Source of the DNA: Ruegeria sp. THAF33
GTDB taxonomy: Bacteria; Pseudomonadota; Alphaproteobacteria; Rhodobacterales; Rhodobacteraceae
Reading direction: 5' to 3'
Length of the DNA: 64,000 bases
NCBI RefSeq assembly: GCF_009363615.1
Contig: NZ_CP045384.1
Coordinates: 2,354,501-2,418,500 of the forward strand
In this document: piece by piece, positions 23,045-31,910 of the stretch
Layout of the letters: every line of letters starts with the position of its first letter
Numbering within the stretch: position 1 is the first letter of the stretch
Notes under the pieces: model-generated
Database searches by the model: none
The model's input: the letters and a program-made list of their open reading frames with translations, nothing else
What the model was told of the DNA's origin: nothing
Translations under genes and position numbers: made by a program

Positions 23045-24160
23045 ATGACCCAGCCTCCTGCCCCGCCATCCGGTTCTGCGGAACATCGTTTTCCATGTGA
23101 CAATTGCGGCGCCGATTATCGATTCGACCCGCAATCCGGCACTCTGACCTGTGACCATTGCGGCCATTCCGAACCGATCGGTGCCGGCCCCTGGGGCGGC
23201 GCCAGCCTGCGCGAGCTGGATTTCGACGCTGCCATCGCCGACCGCCTGCCCGACAGCGAAATCGAAGAGACGCGGGTTCTGTCCTGCCCGAACTGTGCAG
23301 CGCAGGTTGAATTTGATCCCGACACCCATGCTGCGGAATGCCCGTTCTGCGCCACCCCGGTCGTGACGGACACCGGGGTGAACCGGCATATCAAACCGAA
23401 AGGCGTTCTGCCCTTTGCGCTGGACGAACGCGCCGCCCACAAGGCCATGAGCGACTGGCTGGGAAGGTTGTGGTTCGCGCCGAACGGGTTGAAAGATTAT
23501 GCCCGCAAGGGTCGCAGGATGCAGGGCATCTATGTGCCCTACTGGACCTTCGACGCCGATACGAAGTCGGCCTATCGCGGAGAGCGCGGCATAGTCTACT
23601 ATGAAACCCGCACCGTCATGCGGGATGGCAAACGGGTGCATCAACAGGTTCCCAAGGTCCGCTGGACGCCCAAGTCAGGCCGGGTGGCGCGATTTTTTGA
23701 CGACGTATTGGTATTGGCCTCAAGGTCCCTGCCCAAGGCTTACACGGATGCTCTGGAGCCTTGGGATCTCCCGGCTCTGGAACCTTACCAGCCAGAGTAC
23801 CTCGCCGGTTTTCGGGCCGAGGCCTATACGGTCGAGCTGAAAGATGGATATGCCGAAGCACGCGCATATATGGCCCGCGTGATTGAGCGGGACGTGCGTT
23901 TTGATATTGGGGGCGACAGGCAACGCATCCATGCAGTGGACACCGATGTGCGCGATGTCACGTTCAAGCATATCCTGCTGCCGGTCTGGTTGGCGGCGTA
24001 CAAGTATCGCGGTCAGACGTATCGTTTCGTGGTGAACGGCCGGACAGGCCGGGTTCAGGGAGAGCGCCCTTGGTCGGCAATCAAGATCACGATCGCCGTT
24101 GTGCTTGGCCTGCTGGTTGCCGCGGGCATCGGATACCTGATGGCGACCGGACAGCAATGA
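23045..24160 (+). CDS. Double zinc-ribbon membrane protein (YdjG-like)
   Basis: A 371-residue protein with two N-terminal zinc ribbons: Cys18, 21, 36 and 39, and Cys81, 84, 99 and 102 (CDNC, CDHC, CPNC, CPFC). The middle domain contains GIYVPYWTFDADTKSAYRGE, as in TFIIB-type zinc-ribbon proteins such as Bacillus YdjG. A single transmembrane helix lies near residues 345-367 (ITIAVVLGLLVAAGIGYLMA), so the ribbons face the cytosol with a C-terminal anchor. It closes the XpaC-TelA-SPFH cluster. Confidence 0.85.
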   Translation: MTQPPAPPSGSAEHRFPCDNCGADYRFDPQSGTLTCDHCGHSEPIGAGPWGGASLRELDFDAAIADRLPDSEIEETRVLSCPNCAAQVEFDPDTHAAECPFCATPVVTDTGVNRHIKPKGVLPFALDERAAHKAMSDWLGRLWFAPNGLKDYARKGRRMQGIYVPYWTFDADTKSAYRGERGIVYYETRTVMRDGKRVHQQVPKVRWTPKSGRVARFFDDVLVLASRSLPKAYTDALEPWDLPALEPYQPEYLAGFRAEAYTVELKDGYAEARAYMARVIERDVRFDIGGDRQRIHAVDTDVRDVTFKHILLPVWLAAYKYRGQTYRFVVNGRTGRVQGERPWSAIKITIAVVLGLLVAAGIGYLMATGQQ

Positions 24161-24261
24161 CCTTCGGGGGTTCCTCCGCCGAAAACTCCGCGGCGGAACC
24201 CCTTGAACATCCCCGGCTTCTCACCCATCCTGCCGCCGGCTGCCCCGGAGGAGAAGACGAC

Positions 24262-24930
24262 GTGACCCTGGCCGACCTGAACACGCTTCTGACCGCGCGC
24301 CATTCCTGCCGCGCCTTTCGGCCCGACCCGGTGCCACGTGGTGACATCGAACAGATCGTGGCCAGCGCGTCGCGGGTGCCAAGCTGGTGCAATGCGCAAC
24401 CTTGGCAATTGGTCGTCACCAGCAAAGACGAAACCGACAGGTTCCGCGACGCGATGTCAAACGAAGCCAGGAACGGCACGCCGGCCCCCGATCTTCCTTT
24501 TCCCGTTTCCTACTCCGGCGTGTATCAAGACCGGCGCCGGACGTGTGGCTGGGCGCTTTACAGCGCGGTTGGCATAGAACGGGGGGACCGCGAAGGATCG
24601 GCTCAGCAAATGATGCAGAACTTCGCCCTCTTTGGCGCACCACATTGTGCCATCATCTCAAGCCCGGTAGAGCTGGGACCTTATGGTGCAATGGATTGCG
24701 GCGGCTTTGTCACGGCTTTTGCGCTCGCCGCTCAGGCTTTGGGCGTGGCAACCATCCCGCAAGCGGCATTGGCGGCGTACAGCCCTTTTTTGCATCAGTA
24801 TTTTCAGATCCCCGATGACCGGTTGATCCTGTGCGCAATTTCCTTTGGCTATTCGGATATGGATCATCCTGCAAACAGCTTTCGTACGGAACGCGCGGCA
24901 TTGGGTGACTTTGTGGACTGGCGCGGCTAA
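24262..24930 (+). CDS. Nitroreductase family protein
   Basis: FMN-dependent nitroreductase-fold oxidoreductase of about 222 residues. The N-terminal FMN-binding [20 protein letters not shown] and [13 protein letters not shown] motifs are typical, and [12 protein letters not shown] is the usual C-terminal flavin contact. I prefer the GTG at 24262, with GGAGGAG about 8 bases before it; an ATG at 24157 overlapping the previous stop would add 35 poorly conserved residues. Substrate is unknown. Confidence 0.84.
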   Translation: MTLADLNTLLTARHSCRAFRPDPVPRGDIEQIVASASRVPSWCNAQPWQLVVTSKDETDRFRDAMSNEARNGTPAPDLPFPVSYSGVYQDRRRTCGWALYSAVGIERGDREGSAQQMMQNFALFGAPHCAIISSPVELGPYGAMDCGGFVTAFALAAQALGVATIPQAALAAYSPFLHQYFQIPDDRLILCAISFGYSDMDHPANSFRTERAALGDFVDWRG

Positions 24931-24973
24931 ACCATCGCTCAGGCAGGCTCAACGTTTCGGGGGGAGGAACCAA

Positions 24974-25411
24974 GTGCGCGCATTGCTGCAAAGGGTGACA
25001 CAGGCCAAAGTGTCGGTGCAAGGCACCGTCATCGGCAAAACTGGTCCCGGGCTCATGATTCTAGTCTGCGCCATGCAGGGCGACAGCAAGGCACAGGCAG
25101 AAAAACTGGCCGAGAAAACCGCAAAACTGCGGATTTTCAAGGATGACGCCGGCAAGATGAACCGCTCGCTTCTGGATGTTGAAGGCTCTGCTTTGGTGGT
25201 CAGCCAGTTCACACTGGCGGCGGACACCTCCAGCGGCAATCGCCCCGGATTTTCAAACGCAGCCCCGCCCGAGTTGGGAGAGCAATTGTACAAGGTCTTC
25301 GCAGAGCACCTTGCCGCGCAGGGTATCGCGGTGGAAACCGGGCAGTTCGGCGCGGACATGGCGGTTGAGCTTGTAAATGACGGGCCGGTCACGATCTGGG
25401 TGGAGAATTGA
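24974..25411 (+). CDS. dtd: D-aminoacyl-tRNA deacylase
   Basis: Proofreading enzyme that hydrolyses D-aminoacyl-tRNAs. The length of 145 residues is exactly that of the family. It has the diagnostic SQFTL motif in [10 protein letters not shown] and the Gly-cisPro motif in [11 protein letters not shown]. The GTG start at 24974 follows GGGGGAGG; the longer open frame upstream overlaps the nitroreductase gene. It overlaps the glycerate kinase gene by one base (TGATG). Confidence 0.93.
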   Translation: MRALLQRVTQAKVSVQGTVIGKTGPGLMILVCAMQGDSKAQAEKLAEKTAKLRIFKDDAGKMNRSLLDVEGSALVVSQFTLAADTSSGNRPGFSNAAPPELGEQLYKVFAEHLAAQGIAVETGQFGADMAVELVNDGPVTIWVEN

Positions 25412-26514
25412 TGGATATTGAAAAGCAAGCTGTCAGGTTGTGGCAGGCCGGTGTTGATGCCGTCGGCGGGTATAAGGCCACCCTGGCCGCCTTGCCTGAT
25501 GTCCCGAAACCAGACCGTATTCTGGCCGTGGGCAAACCCGCCGCAGCCATGGCGCGGGCTGCGCTGGAGCATTTCGGCGCCATCCCCACGCTTGTGGTCA
25601 CCAAAGACGGGCATGGCCACGACCTGCCGGCCGGGGTCGAGGTGATCGAAGCGTCACACCCCGTTCCGGACGACCGCAGCCTGGCGGGCGGACGGGCACT
25701 GCGCCTGGCCATGGAACAGATGGGGCCCGGATCACATGTTCTGCTGCTGGTCTCGGGCGGCGCGTCATCCCTGGCCGAGGACCTGCTTCCCGGAACATCG
25801 CTGGCGGATCTCGAGGCGTTGAACCGCGAACTGTTGTCCAAAGGGCTGGATATCCGCGCAATGAATGCCGAGCGGCGCAAGCTGTCGCGCATCAAGGGCG
25901 GCGGTCTGCTGTCCCATTTCGCCGGAGACCGCGCCACTGTTCTGGCGATTTCGGATGTGCCCGGAGACGATCTGAACGTCATCGGTTCCGGGATCGGAGC
26001 ATTGCCCGACAAGCATTCCTTTGCTGCCAGCACCCGGATCGTCGCTTCAAACGCGCATGCCCGCAATGCCGCTGCCAAAGCAGCGGAAACAATGGGGCTG
26101 AGGGTTTTGACCAATGATGAGGCCTTGCACGACGACTATTTGCAGGTCGCGGCTCGTCTTGGGCCCATGCTGCGTGGAATGGAAAAAGGCGTGATGATCT
26201 TTGGCGGAGAACCGACCGTGGTCTTGCCTGATTACCCGGGACGTGGTGGTAGAAATCAGGCCCTTGCGCTTGCTTTGGCAAAAGAGATCGCGGGACAAAC
26301 GGATCTTGCGGTGATTGTGGGCGGCACCGACGGCACGGATGGCCCGACCAATGCGGCGGGTGGAATCATAACAGGGACAACCTGGGGTGAGGGCGCCGAA
26401 CGCGCCCTTCAAAACGCCGATAGCGGGTCTTTCCTGGAAAAAGTCCAAGGCCTGCTGACAACCGGGCCAACCGGCACCAATGTCATGGATCTGGTTGTCG
26501 CGATACGTGGATGA
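25411..26514 (+). CDS. Glycerate 2-kinase (MOFRL family)
   Basis: ATP-dependent kinase that makes 2-phosphoglycerate from D-glycerate, linking the serine cycle, glyoxylate or hydroxypyruvate metabolism to glycolysis. It has 367 residues: an N-terminal DUF4147 Rossmann-like domain with AVGKPAAAMA and LLVSGGASSL, and a C-terminal MOFRL domain with GGEPTVVLPDYPGRGGRNQ. The ATG at 25411 overlaps the dtd stop, so the two are cotranslated. Confidence 0.9.
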   Translation: MDIEKQAVRLWQAGVDAVGGYKATLAALPDVPKPDRILAVGKPAAAMARAALEHFGAIPTLVVTKDGHGHDLPAGVEVIEASHPVPDDRSLAGGRALRLAMEQMGPGSHVLLLVSGGASSLAEDLLPGTSLADLEALNRELLSKGLDIRAMNAERRKLSRIKGGGLLSHFAGDRATVLAISDVPGDDLNVIGSGIGALPDKHSFAASTRIVASNAHARNAAAKAAETMGLRVLTNDEALHDDYLQVAARLGPMLRGMEKGVMIFGGEPTVVLPDYPGRGGRNQALALALAKEIAGQTDLAVIVGGTDGTDGPTNAAGGIITGTTWGEGAERALQNADSGSFLEKVQGLLTTGPTGTNVMDLVVAIRG

Positions 26515-26621
26515 ATTGACGCTTATCATGCCGCTTTGGCCCGCAATCGACCAGAAACTACCCGAAAATGCAGAATGTACCTGAACACCCACTCAGCAAT
26601 TGCCGCGAACCGGACAACAAA

Positions 26622-26646
26622 GCGAAGGCTTCGGCCTTCGGCATTT
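26622..26646 (+). terminator. Possible terminator after glycerate kinase
   Basis: CGAAGGC and GCCTTCG pair across a TTCG tetraloop and are followed by GCATTTAGG, about 110 bases after the stop codon. The T run is weak. Confidence 0.45.
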
Positions 26647-26686
26647 AGGAGAAATAACCTTGCCCGGTTCACGGAAATAAGCCAAC

Positions 26687-26704
26687 GTTGACTCATGCGT
26701 CAAC
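26687..26704. promoter_or_regulatory. Dyad GTTGAC-N6-GTCAAC before the ABC transporter operon
   Basis: A perfect 6-base inverted repeat with 6-base spacer lies 48 bases before the substrate-binding protein start. It may be an operator or form an mRNA hairpin; a C6-A2-G4 hairpin follows at once (26711-26722). Confidence 0.4.
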
Positions 26705-26751
26705 AAAAAGCCCCCCAAGGGGCCGGAACCACTCAATAGGGAGAACACTCA

Positions 26752-28338
26752 ATGAATGAACAAATAACGCATATGGCCGGTCAGGTCACAGCCGGGAAGA
26801 TGACTCGCCGCGAATTCATGGGGAAAGCCGCGGCCCTGGGTGTTTCGGCGGCGGTGGCCAGCACGATGTTCGCAGACGCAGCACGCGCGGCTGGCCCGAA
26901 AAAAGGCGGTGACCTGAAATTTGGCCTTCAGGGTGGCGAATCCACCAACTCGCTTGATCCAGCGACCTATGCCAGCTCGGTTCCGTTCCAGAACGGCAAA
27001 CAGTTTGGCGACCAGCTTGTGGAAGTTGCACCCGATGGGTCCATCGAACCGCGTCTGGCGGAAAGTGTCGAAGGCAGCGCGGATGCCAAGGTTTGGACGT
27101 TCAAACTGCGTCAAGGTGTCGAATTCCACAACGGCAAAACCATGACCAGCGAGGACGTGCTGAAGACAATGCAGCGCCACTCGAACGAAGACTCCAAGTC
27201 TGGTGCCCTTGGTATCATGAAGGGCATCGAGTCGATGAAAGCCGATGGCGACAATTTCCAGGTCACTCTGTCCGAGCCAAACGCTGACCTTCCGTATCTG
27301 ATGGCCGACTACCACCTGATCATTCAGCCCGATGGCGGCATGGACAATCCCGGAGCAGGTATCGGAACCGGACCATACAAGGTGGAAGTAGACGAACCCG
27401 GTGTGCGCCACTTGTTCACAAAATACGAGAACCACTGGAACTCTGATTTTGGTAACTTCGACAGTGTTGAAGTCGTGGTTATCAATGACGCAACAGCGCG
27501 TACCGCTGCATTGCAATCGGGTCAGGTCCACGCCATCAACCGTGTTGAACCAAAGGTCGCTGACCTGCTGGGGCGCGCACCCAATCTGACCGTGCACTCG
27601 ACCGCTGGCCGCGGCCACTATGTCTTTATCATGCACTGCGATACCGCACCGTTCGACAACAACGAACTGCGCACGGCCCTGAAGTATGCCATCAACCGTG
27701 CGGATCTGGTGGACAAAGTACTCCGCGGCTATGGCTCGATCGGTAACGACATGCCGATTAACGCAGCCTATCCACTGTTTGACGAGACAATCGAACAGCG
27801 CGAGTTCAGCGTGGAAAAAGCCGCCGAGCACTACAAGAAGTCCGGTCATGACGGTTCGCCGATTATTCTTCGTGTTGCAGACGGTGCCTTCCCGGGTGCC
27901 GTGGATGCCGCAGCCCTGTTCCAACAGACAGCGGCCCAAGCTGGAATTCCCCTGGAAATCAAGCGCGAGCCAAATGACGGCTACTGGTCCGAGGTTTGGA
28001 ACGTACAGCCCTTCTGTGCCTCTTACTGGGGCGGTCGTCCGGTGCAGGACCAGATGTATTCGACCGCGTATCTGTCGACGGCTGACTGGAACGATACACG
28101 TTTCAAAGTTCAGGCATTTGACGACCTGCTGTTCGCGGCTCGTGCAGAACTGGATGTCGAGAAACGCAAGGGCATCTATAGCCAGATGGGCCGCATGGTC
28201 CGTGATGAAGGCGGTCTGATTTGCCCGATGTTCAACGATTTTGTCGAAGGTGTCAGCAACCAACTGGATGGTTGGGAAAGCGACCCGACACAGGAAATGA
28301 TGAACGGCAACATGTCCCGCAAAATGTGGTTCGTCTGA
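26752..28338 (+). CDS. Peptide-type ABC transporter substrate-binding protein
   Basis: Periplasmic binding protein of the SBP family 5 (DppA/OppA type), 528 residues. A Tat signal is visible: MTRREFMGKAAALGVSAAVA with the twin Arg at residues 19-20. Family blocks include AESVEGSADAKVWTFKLRQG and GVEFHNGKTMTSEDVL. AGGGAG precedes the ATG. It is the first gene of a complete importer with two permeases and a fused ATPase. Ligand could be di- or oligopeptides or another organic solute; the sequence does not settle this. Confidence 0.9.
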   Translation: MNEQITHMAGQVTAGKMTRREFMGKAAALGVSAAVASTMFADAARAAGPKKGGDLKFGLQGGESTNSLDPATYASSVPFQNGKQFGDQLVEVAPDGSIEPRLAESVEGSADAKVWTFKLRQGVEFHNGKTMTSEDVLKTMQRHSNEDSKSGALGIMKGIESMKADGDNFQVTLSEPNADLPYLMADYHLIIQPDGGMDNPGAGIGTGPYKVEVDEPGVRHLFTKYENHWNSDFGNFDSVEVVVINDATARTAALQSGQVHAINRVEPKVADLLGRAPNLTVHSTAGRGHYVFIMHCDTAPFDNNELRTALKYAINRADLVDKVLRGYGSIGNDMPINAAYPLFDETIEQREFSVEKAAEHYKKSGHDGSPIILRVADGAFPGAVDAAALFQQTAAQAGIPLEIKREPNDGYWSEVWNVQPFCASYWGGRPVQDQMYSTAYLSTADWNDTRFKVQAFDDLLFAARAELDVEKRKGIYSQMGRMVRDEGGLICPMFNDFVEGVSNQLDGWESDPTQEMMNGNMSRKMWFV

Positions 28339-28353
28339 TACGGGCATCGGATA

Positions 28354-29310
28354 ATGCATCCTATCATAAAACTGGTTTCCCAGCGCCTCGCGCTGGGAAT
28401 TCTATTGCTGTTCGGCGCTTCGGCCTTGATTTTTGGCCTGACCGAAGCTCTTCCCGGAGACGCCGCGCAAGCCGTCCTGGGGCAGTCCGCAACCCCCGAG
28501 GCCTTGGCCAACCTTCGCGAAGAAATGGGCCTGAACCGCCCGGCCCTGACCCGTTATTTTGAATGGCTGGGCGGCATCGTTCAGGGCGACCTTGGCCAAT
28601 CGCTGACCAACAAGCTTGATATTGCCGAGAGCATCGGAAAACGCCTCGGGAACACGTTGTTCCTGGCTTGTGTCGCGGCAATCGTGTCCGTCCCGCTTGC
28701 GATCTTTCTGGGTCTGCTGGCTGTCCGGTTCCGCAATCGCTGGCCCGACAAACTGATTTCCGCCGTCACGCTGACAACGGTTTCCATCCCCGAGTTCCTG
28801 ATCGGCTACGTCGTGATCTACTACATCTCGGTCAAACTGGGATGGTTTTCCTCGCTTGCGATGATCAACGACTCGATGTCGTTCTGGCAAAAGCTGAACG
28901 CGATTGCGCTGCCTGCCTTCGTTCTGACACTGGTGGTCCTGGCGCAGATGATGCGGATGACCCGCGCTGCAATTCTGAACCTCATGCAATCAGCCTATAT
29001 CGAAACGGCCGAACTCAAGGGCCTGAGCACGTTTCAGGTCATCGCGCGGCATGCCTTTCCCAACGCAATTTCGCCCATCGTGAACGTTGTCATGCTGAAC
29101 CTCGCCTACCTCGTTGTCGGCGTCGTCGTGGTCGAAGTCGTGTTCGTCTATCCCGGCATGGGGCAGTACCTTGTGGACGCCGTGACCAAGCGTGACGTGC
29201 CGGTTGTTCTGGCCTGCGGCGTGGTGTTCGCGGCTGTTTACATCGGCCTGAACATGGTCGCGGATATCGTCTCGATCCTCGCCAACCCAAGACTGAGGCA
29301 TCCGAAATGA
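28354..29310 (+). CDS. ABC transporter permease (DppB type)
   Basis: Inner-membrane permease of 318 residues with six hydrophobic segments. The first helix is LALGILLLFGASALIFGLTE, followed by the typical periplasmic loop PGDAAQAVLGQSATPEAL. The cytosolic EAA loop (IETAELKGLSTFQVIARHAF) docks to the ATPase. It follows the binding protein by 15 bases and overlaps the second permease by 4 bases. Confidence 0.92.
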   Translation: MHPIIKLVSQRLALGILLLFGASALIFGLTEALPGDAAQAVLGQSATPEALANLREEMGLNRPALTRYFEWLGGIVQGDLGQSLTNKLDIAESIGKRLGNTLFLACVAAIVSVPLAIFLGLLAVRFRNRWPDKLISAVTLTTVSIPEFLIGYVVIYYISVKLGWFSSLAMINDSMSFWQKLNAIALPAFVLTLVVLAQMMRMTRAAILNLMQSAYIETAELKGLSTFQVIARHAFPNAISPIVNVVMLNLAYLVVGVVVVEVVFVYPGMGQYLVDAVTKRDVPVVLACGVVFAAVYIGLNMVADIVSILANPRLRHPK

Positions 29311-30122
29311 AAAACATCCCTATTTCGGCTCTGATTGGCCTCATATTCACCGGCGCCTATTTCTTCGTGGCCATTGCTGCCCCGTTGATCGCGCCTTACG
29401 GGATGGCAGAAGTGGTCGGCGATGTATGGGAGCCGGCCAGCGCCGAACACCTGCTGGGCACCGACAATATCGGCCGTGACCTGCTGACCCGCATGATCTA
29501 TGGCGGTCGCACCACGATCTTCATTGCCGCCGCAGCGACATTGCTCAGCTTCTTGACCGGTACATCGCTTGGTCTTCTGGCCGCCGTTCTGGGCGGTTGG
29601 GCGGATCAGGCGCTTAGCCGGACGGTCGATCTGATCATGTCGATCCCTACGCTGATCCTTGCGCTGGTCATTCTGGCCATCGTTCCGGTCACTGTTCCGA
29701 TCCTGATCCTTGTCATGGGGCTTTTGGATGCGACACGCCCTTATCGCCTTTCGCGCTCCGTCGCCGTGGATATCAACGTGATGGACTATGTCGAAGCCGC
29801 CAAATTGCGTGGTGAGGGGCGGACATGGATCATCTTCCGGGAAATCCTGCCGAATGCATTGTCACCGCTGGTGGCCGAGTTCGGCCTGCGGTTCATTTTC
29901 ATGGTGCTGTTCATCTCTACCCTGTCCTTCCTGGGTCTCGGCGTTCAACCGCCGCTGGCCGACTGGGGTGGCATCGTGAAGGAAAACAAGGACGGCATCG
30001 TGTATGGCATTGGCGCGGCCCTGTACCCCGCGGTGGCCATCGCGACGCTCGCGATCTCGGTCAATCTTGTGGCCGACTGGATCCTCAACCGTACTACATC
30101 GCTGAAAGGAGGTCGGGGATGA
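29307..30122 (+). CDS. ABC transporter permease (DppC type)
   Basis: Second permease, 271 residues, with TDNIGRDLLTRMIYGGRT (the DppC/OppC signature) and the EAA loop YVEAAKLRGEGRTWIIFREI. It overlaps the first permease by four bases (ATGA) and the ATPase gene by four bases, so all are made in balance. Confidence 0.92.
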   Translation: MKNIPISALIGLIFTGAYFFVAIAAPLIAPYGMAEVVGDVWEPASAEHLLGTDNIGRDLLTRMIYGGRTTIFIAAAATLLSFLTGTSLGLLAAVLGGWADQALSRTVDLIMSIPTLILALVILAIVPVTVPILILVMGLLDATRPYRLSRSVAVDINVMDYVEAAKLRGEGRTWIIFREILPNALSPLVAEFGLRFIFMVLFISTLSFLGLGVQPPLADWGGIVKENKDGIVYGIGAALYPAVAIATLAISVNLVADWILNRTTSLKGGRG

Positions 30123-31756
30123 GTGATACCCTTCTCAAGGTCCGTGACCTCAAGATCGGTGCGACCGTTTACCCACCGGGTGAGAAACCCCATGACATCG
30201 AAATCGTGCACGGGGTCAGCTTTGACCTTGAGCGCGGCAAGGTATTGGGGCTGATCGGTGAATCCGGCGCTGGGAAATCCACCATCGGTCTTGCCTCGAT
30301 GGCCTATGGCCGGGGTGGCGTTGAAATCACCGGCGGCGAAGTCTGGGTCAACGGGCGCGACATCCTGAAATCATCGCATGGCGATATTCGGAATCTGCGC
30401 GGGGGCGAGGTTGCCTATGTCTCGCAATCTGCCGCCGCGTCGTTCAACCCGGCCAAGAAGATCATGGATCAGGTTGTCGAAGCGGCTGTCGAGCACAAGA
30501 AGTTTTCGCGCAAAGAGGCCGAGGCCCGCGCGCGTGAGCTGTTCGCAAAGCTGGGCTTGCCTGACCCTGACAACATCGGCAACCGTTATCCGCACCAGGT
30601 TTCGGGCGGTCAGTTGCAGCGTTGCATGACCGCATTGGCACTGTGTCCTGAACCCGATCTGGTGGTGTTCGACGAACCGACCACGGCGCTGGATGTTACC
30701 ACCCAGATCGATGTTCTTATGGCGATCAAGGATGCCATACGCGATACCGGCGTTGCCGCTTTGTACATCACGCATGACCTGGCGGTTGTTGCGCAGGTCA
30801 GCGACGATATCATGGTTTTGCGGATGGGTGACACAGTCGAATACGGCAGCACCGATCAGATCATCAACAACCCACAGGAAGAATATACTCAGGCTTTGGT
30901 CTCGGTGCGTTCGATCGAGCACGAAGAAAAGCAGCCCACACCGGAACCACTGCTTACCGTTGACGGGATCACCGCGCGCTACAAGGGGCTGAACTTCGAC
31001 GTGCTGCATAACGTCAATGTCGAGCTTCATCCGGGGCAGACGCTGGCGGTCGTGGGCGAATCCGGTTCGGGCAAATCCACGCTGGCCCGGGTGATCACCG
31101 GCCTGTTGCCGCCGCGCGATGGCGAGATCCGTTTTGCCGGTCGCACGCTGTCGCCGGACCTTGCGGGGCGTTCTCGCGAGGATCTGCGCGAGTTGCAGAT
31201 GATCTATCAGATGGCGGACGTGGCAATGAACCCACGCCAGACCGTCGGCACCATCATCGGCCGCCCGTTGGAGTTCTATTTCAACATGCGTGGCGCTGAA
31301 AAGCGCAAGCGGATCATCGAGCTGTTGGATGAGATCGAGTTGGGCGAAAAGTTCATCGACCGCTATCCTGCGGAACTGTCCGGAGGTCAGAAGCAGCGTG
31401 TCTGTATCGCCCGGTCACTGGCAGCCAAGCCCAAGATGATCATCTGTGACGAGGTCACTTCGGCGCTGGATCCGCTGGTGGCAGACGGCATTCTCAAACT
31501 GCTGCTGGATCTGCAGAAGATCGAGGACGTGGCTTATCTGTTCATCACCCACGATCTGGCGACGGTCCGCGCGATCAGCGACAGTATCGCGGTGATGTAT
31601 CAGGGGCGCGTGGCACGTTATGGCTCGAAGAGTCAGGTGCTGAGCCCGCCCTTCGACGATTATACCGACCTGCTGCTCAGTTCGGTGCCTGAAATGCATC
31701 TGGGCTGGCTGGAAGAGGTTGTCGCCCATCGCAAGATGGAAAGCGCCGGCAACTGA
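30119..31756 (+). CDS. Fused dual ATPase of peptide ABC transporter (DppD-DppF)
   Basis: A 545-residue ATPase with two full nucleotide-binding domains in one chain. Domain 1 has Walker A GESGAGKST and signature SGGQLQR; domain 2 has Walker A GESGSGKST and signature SGGQKQR, each with Walker B (VVFDEPTTALD; IICDEVTSALD). Dipeptide importers more often carry separate DppD and DppF proteins; the fusion replaces both. The start at 30119 follows AGGAGGTC and overlaps the permease stop. Confidence 0.93.
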   Translation: MSDTLLKVRDLKIGATVYPPGEKPHDIEIVHGVSFDLERGKVLGLIGESGAGKSTIGLASMAYGRGGVEITGGEVWVNGRDILKSSHGDIRNLRGGEVAYVSQSAAASFNPAKKIMDQVVEAAVEHKKFSRKEAEARARELFAKLGLPDPDNIGNRYPHQVSGGQLQRCMTALALCPEPDLVVFDEPTTALDVTTQIDVLMAIKDAIRDTGVAALYITHDLAVVAQVSDDIMVLRMGDTVEYGSTDQIINNPQEEYTQALVSVRSIEHEEKQPTPEPLLTVDGITARYKGLNFDVLHNVNVELHPGQTLAVVGESGSGKSTLARVITGLLPPRDGEIRFAGRTLSPDLAGRSREDLRELQMIYQMADVAMNPRQTVGTIIGRPLEFYFNMRGAEKRKRIIELLDEIELGEKFIDRYPAELSGGQKQRVCIARSLAAKPKMIICDEVTSALDPLVADGILKLLLDLQKIEDVAYLFITHDLATVRAISDSIAVMYQGRVARYGSKSQVLSPPFDDYTDLLLSSVPEMHLGWLEEVVAHRKMESAGN

Positions 31757-31786
31757 TCCGGTTCGTGACATTTCGATGAAGGTTTG

Positions 31787-31826
31787 AAATCCCGGCACCT
31801 TGTTTGAAGACAGGTGTCGGGATTTT
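31787..31826 (+). terminator. Terminator after the ABC transporter operon
   Basis: AATCCCGGCACCT and AGGTGTCGGGATT form a 13-base stem with one G-T pair and an 11-base loop. It lies about 30 bases after the ATPase stop; the following T run is short (TTTTGC). Confidence 0.6.
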
Positions 31827-31910
31827 GCTATTGGGGGCGCAAAGTGGCAGCCCGAGGACGTCAAATCTCTTAGGGTCGCCGGAACGCAATGTCTCTCAAA
31901 GGGCCTCGAC

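Noticed and set aside
26749..28359. Minus-strand open frame of 536 codons
   Set aside because: It lies fully opposite the substrate-binding protein gene, has no ribosome site or domain features, and arises from third-position GC bias.
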